A DNA stretch of 64,000 nt, from the NCBI GenBank assembly GCA_036787895.1, contig DAIQOK010000005.1, positions 1 to 64,000 of the forward strand, given 5' to 3'. Positions 36,587 to 45,809 of this stretch are shown one piece after another. Within the stretch, counting starts at the first letter, position 1; each line of letters opens with the position of its first letter. The notes under the pieces are model-generated. The model did not search any database. It was not told the DNA's origin and saw only the letters and a program-made list of their open reading frames with translations. The translations under genes and the position numbers were made by a program. The stretch is from UBA7662 sp036787895 (lineage in GTDB: Bacteria > Bacteroidota > Bacteroidia > UBA7662).

Positions 36587-37237
36587 TCAGTTCAACAAAA
36601 ACGCCTTCTCCAGTACGAATACATCGTACAATATTTTCAAACCAAACACCAGCAACACTGCTCCCGAGATGCGGTTGAGCCATAAAATTACCGTTCGGGT
36701 AACAAAGCGGCGGAGTTTTTTGGCGCCATAGGCTTTCAATAAATCGGTAACCAGTACTGTGCCCAGGGTACCGGCGAAAAATAAACCTTTATCCATACGC
36801 CCAAAATCGGGTATGGCCGAAACCAGGGAGGAAACGCCTAGCCAGTAAATGATGACAAATGGATTGAGAATGTTTAAAGCGAATCCTTTTATCAGGCTAC
36901 CACCCTTCAGTCTCAGGTTTTTTTCGATGGGATTGTCGGCCGAATACACCCCCACCTTGCGATTAAAGACCAAAAATGCGCCATAACCGAGCATGAACAA
37001 ACCCCCGAAAATGCCGATGATACGCAGTGTGCCTGGCTGCTGTATAAACTGCAACAAGCCAAAATAGCTGATGAGAATACAGGTGGCATCACTTAGCACT
37101 ATGCCTATGGCCATATAAGCACCTGCCGTAAATCCTTTGGTGATGCTGGTTTGTATCAAGGCAAAAAATACCGGTCCGAGTAAAACGGCCAGCACCAGGC
37201 CAAAGCCAATGCCTTGAACAATAGGTAGTTCGAGCAC
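36587..37237 (-). CDS. LysE-family amino-acid exporter
   Basis: A 216-residue membrane protein with six helices: GIGFGLVLAVLLGPVFFALI, the LGPVFF..IQTSITKG motif of LysE/RhtB exporters, and an internal LNPFVIIYWLGV. It probably exports an amino acid. It follows the GH3-like gene with no gap on the same strand, so both are likely on one transcript. Confidence 0.83.
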   Translation of the reverse strand: MLELPIVQGIGFGLVLAVLLGPVFFALIQTSITKGFTAGAYMAIGIVLSDATCILISYFGLLQFIQQPGTLRIIGIFGGLFMLGYGAFLVFNRKVGVYSADNPIEKNLRLKGGSLIKGFALNILNPFVIIYWLGVSSLVSAIPDFGRMDKGLFFAGTLGTVLVTDLLKAYGAKKLRRFVTRTVILWLNRISGAVLLVFGLKILYDVFVLEKAFLLN

Positions 37238-38884
37238 TTACTGGTGGGGTTGAAGGATGAAGTTACGCCAGGCTTCGGCTTGTTCACCCTTTAAAACCCG
37301 CGGAAATTTATGTTGTCCACCCAGTTTGCCTTTGGCAGCCAGCCAATTGGTAAACACCCGGGCAGGAAGTTGCTCAACAATCACTTCTTTCAATGCATGA
37401 CGACGCTCTACGGCATAATCGTCGTTGATGGCGCAAAGCGTCTCATCCAACAGCTTTTTCACTTTAGCAATGTCAACCACTGTATCGGAACCTATATACC
37501 AATGGTGGGCAAAAAGCGACTCATAAGGTTCACCTATGAGGGTGAACTCCTTGATCTCCATATTCAGCGTCTCAGCCACATGGGCGATGGCTTGATTCAT
37601 ATTTTCGACCGACAAATGTTCGCCACAGAGGCTGATGAAATGTTTGGTACGACCGGTAATTTTAATTTCCATATGCTCCAAACTGGTGAAACGTATGGTG
37701 TCGCCAATAAGATAACGCCAGGCCCCGGATACCGTCGACAGTAGCAAAGCATAATCGACCCCTTCCTTCACCTGACCCACATGGTAGGTGGCTGCATTTG
37801 GCTTCAGACCACCATCTTCATCAAAATTTTCGGGATTAAAGGGCACAAATTCATAATAAATGCCATTGTTCAAAATCAAACGCATGCCAGTGCGCACATC
37901 ATGTGGTCGGGCATCGTAAGCAATAAATCCTTCGGAAGCCAGGTAGGTTTCGAAATAAATGAGCGGGTGAGCCAAAAGTTTTTCAAAGCTCTTTTTATAG
38001 GGCTCAAAAGCCACGCCGCCTGTTGCATATACCTTGAGATTCGGCCAGATGTCGTGTATGGTGTTGAGTTGATAATGTTCGATGATGCGCTCCATCATGA
38101 TCTGCAACCAGGCCGGTACACCGGCTATGACCCAAATGTCCCATTCAGGGGCATGTTTGACAATATCATTGATTTTGGCGTCCCAGTCTTTGAGTTTAGA
38201 GATGGCCTTACCGGGTTTGTAAAAACGTTCGAACCAGAAGGGTATTTTACCCGTATTGATGCCGCTCAAATCGCCGTAATAATAACGACCGCTGAAATTG
38301 AGGTGGGTGCTTCCACCCAGCATCAGCATACCTTTTTCGTAATAATCGCTGGAGAAATTGTATTGCGCCAGTGTAAATATCTGCTTTACGCTCGCCGAGC
38401 GCATGGCTTTGATCATTTCGGTGGTGACAGGAATAAACTTCGAAGAGGCTTCAGAAGTCCCCGAACTCAATGCGAAATACATTATTTTCCCCGGCCAGGC
38501 CACATTGGGATAACCTTCCCGACTGCGGCTCCACCAGCGTTCGTAGATGCTGTTATAGTCGTATAAATCCACCCGTCGGCTATATTCTTCAAAGATATCC
38601 GGGCTTTTTAACATGGACCCAAAGCCATAATAACGACCGATTTCGGTGTCCTTGGCTTTATTGAGCAACTTACGCAGCACTATCTCCTGTTGTTTAACAG
38701 GGGCAAAAGCCTTTACCGACAGTTTGATACGCAACTGTAGTCCACGTTTGAATAAAGCACCTAATACCACTATCAAGAATTTTCGACTGCCAAAATAACC
38801 ATTAAGTGCCTTATCTGGAACAAAGCCCTTATTTTCGCTTGCGAATTGTCGTATTGAGGCAATTAAGTTTAAGTAATCCCCCAT
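37238..38884 (-). CDS. GH3-superfamily acyl-adenylating enzyme
   Basis: About 548 residues. Motifs: YFALSSGTSEASSKFIPVT (the P-loop-like adenylation motif), LMLGGSTHLNF, ATGGVAFEPYKK, FETYLASEGFIAY and LLLSTVSGAWRYLIGDTIRF. These match the GH3 auxin-responsive promoter family, which adenylates carboxylic acids; the substrate in Bacteroidota is unknown. The start is uncertain: ATG at 38884 overlaps the start codon of the divergent rfbA, whereas TTG or GTG starts near 38780 would leave room for promoters and suit the family. Confidence 0.82.
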   Translation of the reverse strand: MGDYLNLIASIRQFASENKGFVPDKALNGYFGSRKFLIVVLGALFKRGLQLRIKLSVKAFAPVKQQEIVLRKLLNKAKDTEIGRYYGFGSMLKSPDIFEEYSRRVDLYDYNSIYERWWSRSREGYPNVAWPGKIMYFALSSGTSEASSKFIPVTTEMIKAMRSASVKQIFTLAQYNFSSDYYEKGMLMLGGSTHLNFSGRYYYGDLSGINTGKIPFWFERFYKPGKAISKLKDWDAKINDIVKHAPEWDIWVIAGVPAWLQIMMERIIEHYQLNTIHDIWPNLKVYATGGVAFEPYKKSFEKLLAHPLIYFETYLASEGFIAYDARPHDVRTGMRLILNNGIYYEFVPFNPENFDEDGGLKPNAATYHVGQVKEGVDYALLLSTVSGAWRYLIGDTIRFTSLEHMEIKITGRTKHFISLCGEHLSVENMNQAIAHVAETLNMEIKEFTLIGEPYESLFAHHWYIGSDTVVDIAKVKKLLDETLCAINDDYAVERRHALKEVIVEQLPARVFTNWLAAKGKLGGQHKFPRVLKGEQAEAWRNFILQPHQ

Positions 38885-39743
38885 GAAAGGAATTATACTG
38901 GCGGGCGGTTCCGGCACCCGACTACACCCACTAACGCTGGCCATGAGCAAACAACTCATGCCAGTTTACGATAAACCGATGATTTATTACCCGCTTTCGG
39001 TTTTGCTGATGGCAGGTATACGCGATATTCTCATTATTTCTACCCCCCACGACCTACCTAACTTCCGCAAATTGCTGGGTGATGGCAGTTTATTAGGTTG
39101 TAATTTCGAATATCAGGTGCAGGAAGTACCCAACGGACTGGCGCAAGCCTTTGTTTTGGGGGAAAACTTCATCGGCAACGATAAAGCCGCTTTGGTTTTG
39201 GGAGATAATATATTTTACGGTTCACGTATGGGCCGTTTGCTCCAGGAAAACAACGATCCCGATGGTGCCGTCGTTTTTGCCTACCATGTTTCGGATCCCG
39301 AACGTTATGGTGTAGTAGAATTCGATGAAAATATGAAAGCCCTTTCTATTGAGGAGAAGCCGGCCAAACCAAAATCGAGTTATGCCGTTCCCGGTTTGTA
39401 TTTCTACGACAATGAGGTGGTTCAAATCGCGAAAAACTTAAAGCCTAGTCCGCGGGGTGAATATGAAATCACCGATGTGAACAAACATTATCTCGCAGCA
39501 GGCAAACTCAAAGTGGGTGTACTCGACCGCGGCACTGCCTGGTTAGATACCGGCACCTTCGCTTCTCTCATGCAGGCTGGTCAGTTTGTGCAAGTCATTG
39601 AAGAACGTCAGGGCTTGAAAATCGGCTGTATCGAAGAAATTGCCTTTAATATGGGCTTCATCAATGAAGAACAACTTGAAAAAGTTGCCCAGCCCCTGGT
39701 CAAAAGCGGTTACGGTCAGTATCTCCTGAACCTCCTCAAATGA
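38883..39743 (+). CDS. rfbA: Glucose-1-phosphate thymidylyltransferase
   Basis: A 286-residue enzyme that makes dTDP-glucose from dTTP and glucose-1-phosphate. Motifs: MKGIILAGGSGTRLHPLT, SKQLMPVYDKPMIYYPLS and VVEFDENMKALSIEEKP. It supplies nucleotide sugar for O-antigen or capsule; no rfbB, C or D genes are in the window. It overlaps galE by 4 bp (ATGA), so the two are translationally coupled. Confidence 0.95.
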   Translation: MKGIILAGGSGTRLHPLTLAMSKQLMPVYDKPMIYYPLSVLLMAGIRDILIISTPHDLPNFRKLLGDGSLLGCNFEYQVQEVPNGLAQAFVLGENFIGNDKAALVLGDNIFYGSRMGRLLQENNDPDGAVVFAYHVSDPERYGVVEFDENMKALSIEEKPAKPKSSYAVPGLYFYDNEVVQIAKNLKPSPRGEYEITDVNKHYLAAGKLKVGVLDRGTAWLDTGTFASLMQAGQFVQVIEERQGLKIGCIEEIAFNMGFINEEQLEKVAQPLVKSGYGQYLLNLLK

Positions 39744-40765
39744 GCAAAATACTGGTCACCGGCGGCTGTGGTTATATCGGGAGTCACACCCTGGTAGAGT
39801 TGGTAGCGGCCGGTTATGAAGTGATCAGTGTAGATGATAATTCCCGCTCCGGTGTTGATTTTATTGAACGAGTGAGTGCTTTATGCGGACAAACAATCAC
39901 CAATTATGTGGTTAATCTCTGCGATTTGCCCGCATTAACCGCCGTTTTCGAAGCCCATTCCGACATCCGTGGCGTGATTCATTTTGCCGCCTATAAATCG
40001 GTAGGAGAATCTTCACGCGAACCCCTTTTATACTTCGAAAACAACCTACTCGGGCAAATCAACCTGCTCAAATGTGTGCAACAGTTTCAGGTGCCGCATT
40101 TTGTGTTCAGTTCGAGTTGTACGGTTTACGGCAACCCGGAAGTATTGCCGGTGACCGAAAACAGTCCGTTGCAGGAAGCCGAATCGCCTTATGGTCGTAC
40201 CAAAGTAGTGGGAGAAGCCTTTTTGCGTGATTTTGTCAAGGTAAACTCCTGCCAAACCATCGCCCTCCGCTATTTTAACCCGGTAGGTGCCCATCCATCT
40301 AACCAAATTGGTGAGTTTATTATTGGTGTTCCACCATATCTAATTCCCTACATCACCCAAACTGCCATTGGCAAACGCGAAGAGCTGGTGGTTTTCGGCA
40401 ACGATTACCCCACTCGCGACGGCACCTGCATACGCGATTACATCCACGTTTGTGATGTAGCCCGCGCCCATGTAAACGCCTTACAATACCTGGAAGCAGG
40501 CAAGGCGACCAGCAATTTTGAAGTATTTAACCTCGGCAGCGGTATTGGTCAGAGTGTGCGAGAGATGATTACATCATTCGAAAAAGTAGCCGGAATAACG
40601 CTCAAATGGCGTTTTGGTCCGCGCCGCCCCGGCGATGTCGTAGCCGTTTACGCCGACAACTCCAAAGCCCGCCAGCAACTCGGCTGGGAAACCCGCTTTA
40701 CGCTCGACGATATGATGCGTACGGCCTGGGCCTGGGAGCAAAAGCTGGCGGAAGAAAGTTTATAA
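39740..40765 (+). CDS. galE: UDP-glucose 4-epimerase
   Basis: A 341-residue short-chain dehydrogenase. NAD-binding motif VTGGCGYIGSHTLVEL at the start; FSSSCTVYG supplies the serine side and YGRTK (the Y-x-x-x-K) the catalytic Tyr/Lys. It interconverts UDP-glucose and UDP-galactose. This is the intact copy; its last 375 bp are repeated as two fragments downstream. Its stop codon overlaps by 6 bp the 3' end of a convergent lipoprotein gene, and this overlap is part of the duplicated unit. Confidence 0.95.
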   Translation: MSKILVTGGCGYIGSHTLVELVAAGYEVISVDDNSRSGVDFIERVSALCGQTITNYVVNLCDLPALTAVFEAHSDIRGVIHFAAYKSVGESSREPLLYFENNLLGQINLLKCVQQFQVPHFVFSSSCTVYGNPEVLPVTENSPLQEAESPYGRTKVVGEAFLRDFVKVNSCQTIALRYFNPVGAHPSNQIGEFIIGVPPYLIPYITQTAIGKREELVVFGNDYPTRDGTCIRDYIHVCDVARAHVNALQYLEAGKATSNFEVFNLGSGIGQSVREMITSFEKVAGITLKWRFGPRRPGDVVAVYADNSKARQQLGWETRFTLDDMMRTAWAWEQKLAEESL

Positions 40766-41440
40766 AGGATAGTACAACAGTTTTACTGGCCTGTCGCGGT
40801 AAAACTCGTAGCTACTGGTAATTGTCCCACAATCATTGCTGATTTCCCAACTTGTACTAGAAGGAAATGAAACATCAAGGAATGATGATAACTCCAAAAA
40901 TTCAACAGCCATATTTTTGTTAGAAATATTTTCATTAATAGTCACAGTTGTAAAGCCAACCGTATTGCTTCCAATAGGATAACAAATATTGTTGATGAAG
41001 GAGTGGTAAAAGAGGTATGGCTTGTTTCGTTTAATTCGAAAATTGTACTGCATAATAAGGCTATCACTAGTTTCCAGACAACGTATTTGAACTCCCCGAG
41101 ATATCGAACTTGGGAATTGAGCTAAAACGAGTGGGTCAATTTTCGTGCTATCGAAACCTTCAAGTAGATGAGAAATAAAATTAATCGAAGAGTCTTCTAT
41201 AGGAATAATCGACACTATCGCCTCTCGAAGATTTACTAAAAATTGACCGTTATTATTAGTATAGTGAAATTTTGGAGTAGAAAACCTAAAGGCTAATTCA
41301 ACCACAGAATCAGTTTGAGATACAGTGCTTAAATTGTAATTGAATGTCAAGGTAGCACTGTCGTCTTTGGGTTTTTCACATGCCAATAGCATACTCAGAA
41401 CCAAAACTGTAGTAATGATTAATGGGGCTTTCGATGGCAT
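40760..41440 (-). CDS. Cassette lipoprotein 1 (variable surface-type lipoprotein)
   Basis: A 226-residue lipoprotein with a good signal peptide and MLLAC lipobox (cysteine 21), followed by CEKPKDDS, which resembles the K-(D/E)2-type surface-export signal of Bacteroidota lipoproteins. Shared with the other two cassette proteins: TDSVVELAF-like strand, SIIPIEDSSINF, PYLFYHSFINNIC and the C-terminal tail SSYEFYRDRPVKLLYYPL. The tail is almost invariant and the middle is diverged. Two conserved cysteines (about residues 152 and 203) may form a disulfide. No known family recognised. Its promoter region retains GTGTTTTAGATTTA. It lacks a protease partner. Confidence 0.75.
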   Translation of the reverse strand: MPSKAPLIITTVLVLSMLLACEKPKDDSATLTFNYNLSTVSQTDSVVELAFRFSTPKFHYTNNNGQFLVNLREAIVSIIPIEDSSINFISHLLEGFDSTKIDPLVLAQFPSSISRGVQIRCLETSDSLIMQYNFRIKRNKPYLFYHSFINNICYPIGSNTVGFTTVTINENISNKNMAVEFLELSSFLDVSFPSSTSWEISNDCGTITSSYEFYRDRPVKLLYYPL

Positions 41441-41581
41441 ACCAACACAATATAAATCATCTGAAGCAGTCTGTAACCTAAGATTAACACATTACAACGC
41501 ATTCTAAATCTAAAACACTTTCATAGAAAAGATATTAATTACCCATTAACTTTAGCGTCTTCTTACCCGATCAACTCAATC

Positions 41582-41707
41582 ATGCGTGATACCCTAATTT
41601 TTGACCTTATAGAAGCAGAACGCCAGCGCCAGGAACATGGCCTGGAACTGATTGCCTCTGAAAATTTTGTCAGCCGCCAGGTGATGGAAGCCGCCTGTTT
41701 TCGGTAA
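41582..41707 (+). pseudogene. Truncated glyA 5' end (copy 1)
   Basis: The first 38 codons of glyA (MRDTLIFDLIEAERQRQEHG and on to RQVMEAA) with about 3 differences in 114 bp from the intact gene, then a fusion into galE-derived sequence giving CFR and a stop. The native upstream region is kept, so a 41-residue peptide could still be expressed. Confidence 0.85.
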
Positions 41708-42071
41708 CGACTACCCCACTCGCGACGGTACCTGCATACGCGATTACATCCACGTTTGTTATGTAGCCCGCGCCCATGTAAACGCCTTACAATACCTGGA
41801 AGCAGGCAAGGCGACCAGCAATTTTGAAGTATTTAACCTCGGCAGCGGTATTGGTCAGAGTGTGCGAGAGATGATTACATCATTCGAAAAAGTAACCGGA
41901 ATAACGCTCAAATGGCGTTTTGGTCCGCGCCGCCCCGGTGATGTCGTAGCCGTTTACGCCGACAATGCCAAAGCCCGCCAGCAACTCGGCTGGGAAACCC
42001 GCTTCACGCTCGACGATATGATGCGTACCGCCTGGGCCTGGGAGCAAAAGCTGGCGGAAGAAAATTTATAG
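41697..42071 (+). pseudogene. Truncated galE 3' end (copy 1)
   Basis: Matches the last 375 bp of galE (40391-40765) with no gaps and roughly 11 substitutions. It lacks a start and the NAD-binding half. Its 3' end still overlaps the convergent cassette lipoprotein 2 gene as in the intact copy. Confidence 0.88.
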
Positions 42072-42749
42072 CGGGTAGTACAATAGTTTTACCGGCCGGT
42101 CACGGTAAAAACTATAACTACTTTCACTTCTCGCGCAAAAGCCACGCATTTCTCTATCAGGTGTTGCTGGAAAATCTGTCTCCATAAGCTGCTCAAGCTG
42201 AGAATATTCAATTGTTAAGTCTTTAGGCACTATATTTTCCCTTATATCTATGGTGCGTTCACTAACTGCAGAAGTTTCTGTTAAATAGCAAGTTTTTATA
42301 CCATAGGTATGGTAGAACAAATAGGGAACACCTTTTTTTATGGTAAAATGGTATTCTAGAGCCACATTATTGGTCGTTTCATTGCTTCTAATATAAATAC
42401 CTCTTGTATCCAATCTAGGAAGTGAGCCTGAAACAATTGGCTGCACTTCAGTTAAGGAAGAACCAGCTAGCAGGGTTGTGAGAAAGTTTGAAGTGCTATC
42501 AACAATCGGGATTATGCTGACTAGCGCTTCTCCCATGTTGAGGGTATGAAATTTATTCGAATTGGTAGGTAGACTTTTAGCTGTTGAAAATGCAAAGGTT
42601 AAAGTAACAGTAGAGTCAGTTTCATTCAATTGCGAAAGGTTATAGATAAATTCAGCAAATACGCTGTCGTCCTTTCCTTTTTCACAAGAAACAAACAAGA
42701 GACCGAACGATAATAGGAATAAGTGATATTTCAAGCTTTTAAGTATCAT
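42066..42749 (-). CDS. Cassette lipoprotein 2 (variable surface-type lipoprotein)
   Basis: 227 residues from ATG 42749 (the earlier TTG adds two). The signal peptide ends LLFVSC and the mature start is CEKGKDDS, as in lipoproteins 1 and 3. Homologous features: NETDSTVTLTF, SIIPIVDSTSNF, PYLFYHTYGIKTC and the tail SSYSFYRDRPVKLLYYPL. The rest is strongly diverged, including the region before the tail (REMRGFCARS against EISNDCGTIT in protein 1). It follows a truncated glyA and has no protease partner. Confidence 0.75.
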   Translation of the reverse strand: MILKSLKYHLFLLSFGLLFVSCEKGKDDSVFAEFIYNLSQLNETDSTVTLTFAFSTAKSLPTNSNKFHTLNMGEALVSIIPIVDSTSNFLTTLLAGSSLTEVQPIVSGSLPRLDTRGIYIRSNETTNNVALEYHFTIKKGVPYLFYHTYGIKTCYLTETSAVSERTIDIRENIVPKDLTIEYSQLEQLMETDFPATPDREMRGFCARSESSYSFYRDRPVKLLYYPL

Positions 42750-42902
42750 AAACAACCTGACGAATATGGAAACGGATTCACTTTTTTTGGTTTAGCAACT
42801 GAATTTAACACATTGCCGCACAAATCGAATCTAAAACACTTTCATAGAAAAGATATTAATTACCCATTAACTTTAGCGACTTCTTACCCGATCAACTAAA
42901 TC

Positions 42903-43028
42903 ATGCGTGATACCCTAATTTTTGACCTCATCGAAGCAGAACATCAGCGCCAGGAACATGGCCTGGAACTGATTGCCTCTGAAAATTTTGTCAGCCGCCA
43001 GGTGATGGAAGCCGCCTGTTTTCGGTAA
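42903..43028 (+). pseudogene. Truncated glyA 5' end (copy 2)
   Basis: Again 38 codons of glyA, about 3 changes from the intact copy (one gives E-H-Q instead of E-R-Q), fused at the same position to galE sequence, with the same 41-residue ORF ending CFR. Confidence 0.85.
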
Positions 43029-43391
43029 CGCCTACCCCACCCGCGACGGCAACTGCATACGCGATTACATCCACGTTTGTGATGTAGCCCGCCCCATGTA
43101 AACGCCTTACAATACCTGGAAGCAGGCAAAGCAGTCAGTAATTTTGAGGTATTTAACTTCGGCAGTGGTATTGGCCAGAGTGTGCAGGAGATGATTACTT
43201 CTTTCGAAAAAGTGACCGGAATTACGCTCAAATGGCGTTTTGGTCCGCGCCGCCCCGGCGATGTGGTAGCCGTTTACGCCGACAACTCCAAAGCCCGCCA
43301 ACAACTCGGCTGGGAAACCCGCTTTACACTCGACGATATGATGCGTACCGCCTGGGCCTGGGAGCAAAAGCTGGCGGAAGAAAGTTTATAA
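43018..43391 (+). pseudogene. Truncated galE 3' end (copy 2)
   Basis: Matches the last 375 bp of galE but is 374 bp long: one base is missing near 43092 (GCCCGCCCCATG where galE has GCCCGCGCCCATG), which breaks the frame. The copy is therefore free of coding constraint upstream of that point. Confidence 0.88.
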
Positions 43392-44075
43392 CGGGTAGTA
43401 CAATAGTTTTACTGGTCGGTCACGGTAAAATTCGTAGCTACTAGTTATGGTACCGCAAGTATTCGTTATTTCCTTGCTATTACTTGAAGGAAATGACAAA
43501 TTCATCAAATTTGTCAATTGATTATATTCACTGCTAATATTTTTTCCCGCTATAGTTTCATTCAATTTTATAGTGGTGTAACTCACAGGTGAGTTTTCTT
43601 GCTGAGTACAAATCTCATTAATAAATGAATTATAAAATAAGTAAGGAATTCCCCTTCTAATGGTAAAACTATACTCTAAAAGAAAAGTATTATTCACTAA
43701 CAAGGGCGACAATATTAATCCTCTCGGACTATTTCCATGAAGAGAACCAGTTAAGATGCTATCAATTGCACTTTGGGTGTTTCCTGCAAGTAGAAAAGTT
43801 ATAAAAATATGACTTGAATCAATGACTGGAAGAATACACACAAGTAATTCGGTAATGGCCAGAGAAAACTCCCTACCGTCTGAACTATTATTTTTAATAG
43901 GTTTTGTAAGGTGAAGTCGCAAAGAAACCGTTGAGTCTGTTTCAGCTACTTTTGTCAGCTCATACGTTAAGTTCGTTTCTGTTGAATTATTCTTACCTTT
44001 TTCACAAGCCAATACTAACACAAGGGAAAACAATATCAATAGATAGTTTCGAAATTTGAAAAATCTAATTTCCAT
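43386..44075 (-). CDS. Cassette lipoprotein 3, partner of the metalloprotease
   Basis: 229 residues using ATG 44075 (MEIRFFKFRNYLLILFSLVL, then VLAC, then CEKGKNNS). Its start overlaps the stop of the metalloprotease gene (CATGGAAATTAG), so translation is coupled. Homologous to proteins 1 and 2: AETDSTVSLRLHL, CILPVIDSSHIF, PYLFYNSFINEIC, and a tail identical to protein 1 over the last stretch (CGTITSSYEFYRDRPVKLLY). I infer that it is the cognate partner, for instance an inhibitor, chaperone or receptor subunit. Function unproven. Confidence 0.75.
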   Translation of the reverse strand: MEIRFFKFRNYLLILFSLVLVLACEKGKNNSTETNLTYELTKVAETDSTVSLRLHLTKPIKNNSSDGREFSLAITELLVCILPVIDSSHIFITFLLAGNTQSAIDSILTGSLHGNSPRGLILSPLLVNNTFLLEYSFTIRRGIPYLFYNSFINEICTQQENSPVSYTTIKLNETIAGKNISSEYNQLTNLMNLSFPSSNSKEITNTCGTITSSYEFYRDRPVKLLYYPL

Positions 44076-45807
44076 GATGGTTGAAGATTGCATCAATTGA
44101 ACCCTGTAAAGTGGGATGGGCGGAATTATATCTATTCTTAATCAACGAAAAATCCAAATAACATTCCCATTGATTAGTTACGTTTATAGAAGTGTATATT
44201 TCATCTAAATTCAAGCTAACTATGTCATTCGACGGAATCCCATTTGACGGGGTATTATCCCAAATGTCATAAAATAGTCCTGTAGGAATCCAAGGATGAT
44301 CTACTAGTCCATTACTTTCTTCACCTAATTGATGATAATTTTTATTCCCGGTTCCAAAGGTTATATTTGGATATTTGTTAAATCCCACTATTTTTTCCAA
44401 ATCATAAGCGAAAGCTTCGCCAACAGCAACCTTATCGGCATGCTGGCCGTTTCCATCACCGTAGCCTCCGTTTGCAACAATATAATTAATATAATTGGTC
44501 CAATAGCATGTTCCTACTAAACCATAATGATAAGCATGAGCCAATTCATGAAAAACCACTTCATGAATGAAAGAGGAGTAATTAACCCTTTCGGCATAAC
44601 CAATTAAAACATCACCAAGTATTGTCCCGTACATACTAACGATTAAGGAAGAGGCAGCGGCAGAAACATCACCCCGCAATAAAAAGTAAGTCGCAAAATA
44701 AGTGGCGTGAAAAGGACTATTCATAGTTTTAAGCATAGGAGCAGAGGCATAATTACCTAAGCCCGTCGCCCATATTGAAATGCGACCTTGATTATAATAT
44801 ATGCTATTATTGTTCATATAAGCATTGAAGTATTCAGCGCCATTTAACATCGTCGCCAGTACCCAGTCTCTTGATCTAATCGTCAGGTTGCTATTACTTG
44901 TTTTATCAACAGTATATTGAATGTTTGTCATGCCTCTAAAAGCAAAAAGACCTATCATTTTCTCATTAGGTTTATACATCCTCCAAATGCCTACAGTGGC
45001 AAGTCCTCGAATGCTGAACCGATTGTTTTCAAAAACCATTTTAACAAGTGCATGTGTTCGGAATTTCGCGTTGCTATTAAAATTACCACTGGCATCAGTA
45101 AAACCTACTCTAATCTTAAACCAGGATCTTGCTACTATCCCTACATTTCGTAATGGTTCATTACCATTAAACTCAGTATTGTGAATATTAATATTGCCAA
45201 TGACATCACGTTTTTTGAGCCTTAGAAATGCCAAACGTCCTTGCGGTTCATCTTCCTCTTCCAATTGATGTTCCAATCCACATCGCTCAAAAGCGGCATA
45301 GACCAGAGGGTCTGAGTCATCATTGTCATCGGGAAGATGTAATGATTCAATGACCTCATAACTGATTCCTGTATTCGCTATGATTGAACTTGACTGAAAA
45401 TTAGTCGGCACAACTGTATATAACCAGGTGTAATCCTCTCTTGTTAAAACAGGGTCGTGGTAATAGGTGCCTTGGGTAACAACCTCATAATCAAACGGTG
45501 TATCAAATAATTCTAAATCAGAATCATCCAGCACTTTTAAATCTTGAGGGCTATTAGGCAGAAATCTAACATATTTATGCGTTTCAACGATATCTCCATT
45601 CCAACTTATCGAAGCTCCTGCAAGCGCCATGTTAGTAACGGAATAAGGATTACAGAGGTGATCACCAAGGACCGTTATTTGTTCTGATTCGAAGTCATAA
45701 TAAATAGCTTCATCCGTACCAAAAACGAGCCCATTTAAACCCGTACTTCCATTCCCAGAGGGGAAATCAACCTTATCTTTGGTGCAGGAAAAGGCAAAAA
45801 GCAGCAT
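44065..45807 (-). CDS. Surface-type lipoprotein with HELAH zinc-metalloprotease motif (out of frame with its signal peptide)
   Basis: A 580-residue frame starting at ATG 45807, which leaves only seven residues before the lipobox cysteine (FAFSC-TKDK). With eight instead of nine Gs at 45810-45818 the frame would extend to ATG 45847 and give a normal 20-residue lipoprotein signal peptide. The C-terminal domain carries HEVVFHELAHAYHYG (zinc ligands H420 and H424, catalytic E421) and a Glu about 40 residues later (VGEAF, E464), a gluzincin-like pattern. Residues about 203-250 look like a beta-sandwich. I recall similar uncharacterised lipoproteins in Flavobacteriia. Locally AT-rich, suggesting transfer. 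Confidence 0.72.
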   Translation of the reverse strand: MLLFAFSCTKDKVDFPSGNGSTGLNGLVFGTDEAIYYDFESEQITVLGDHLCNPYSVTNMALAGASISWNGDIVETHKYVRFLPNSPQDLKVLDDSDLELFDTPFDYEVVTQGTYYHDPVLTREDYTWLYTVVPTNFQSSSIIANTGISYEVIESLHLPDDNDDSDPLVYAAFERCGLEHQLEEEDEPQGRLAFLRLKKRDVIGNINIHNTEFNGNEPLRNVGIVARSWFKIRVGFTDASGNFNSNAKFRTHALVKMVFENNRFSIRGLATVGIWRMYKPNEKMIGLFAFRGMTNIQYTVDKTSNSNLTIRSRDWVLATMLNGAEYFNAYMNNNSIYYNQGRISIWATGLGNYASAPMLKTMNSPFHATYFATYFLLRGDVSAAASSLIVSMYGTILGDVLIGYAERVNYSSFIHEVVFHELAHAYHYGLVGTCYWTNYINYIVANGGYGDGNGQHADKVAVGEAFAYDLEKIVGFNKYPNITFGTGNKNYHQLGEESNGLVDHPWIPTGLFYDIWDNTPSNGIPSNDIVSLNLDEIYTSINVTNQWECYLDFSLIKNRYNSAHPTLQGSIDAIFNHHGN

Positions 45808-45809
45808 TA

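Noticed and set aside
37310..38566. Plus-strand frames of 144 and 261 codons opposite the GH3-like gene
   Set aside because: Shadow frames: no recognisable motifs, fully overlapped by a conserved enzyme.
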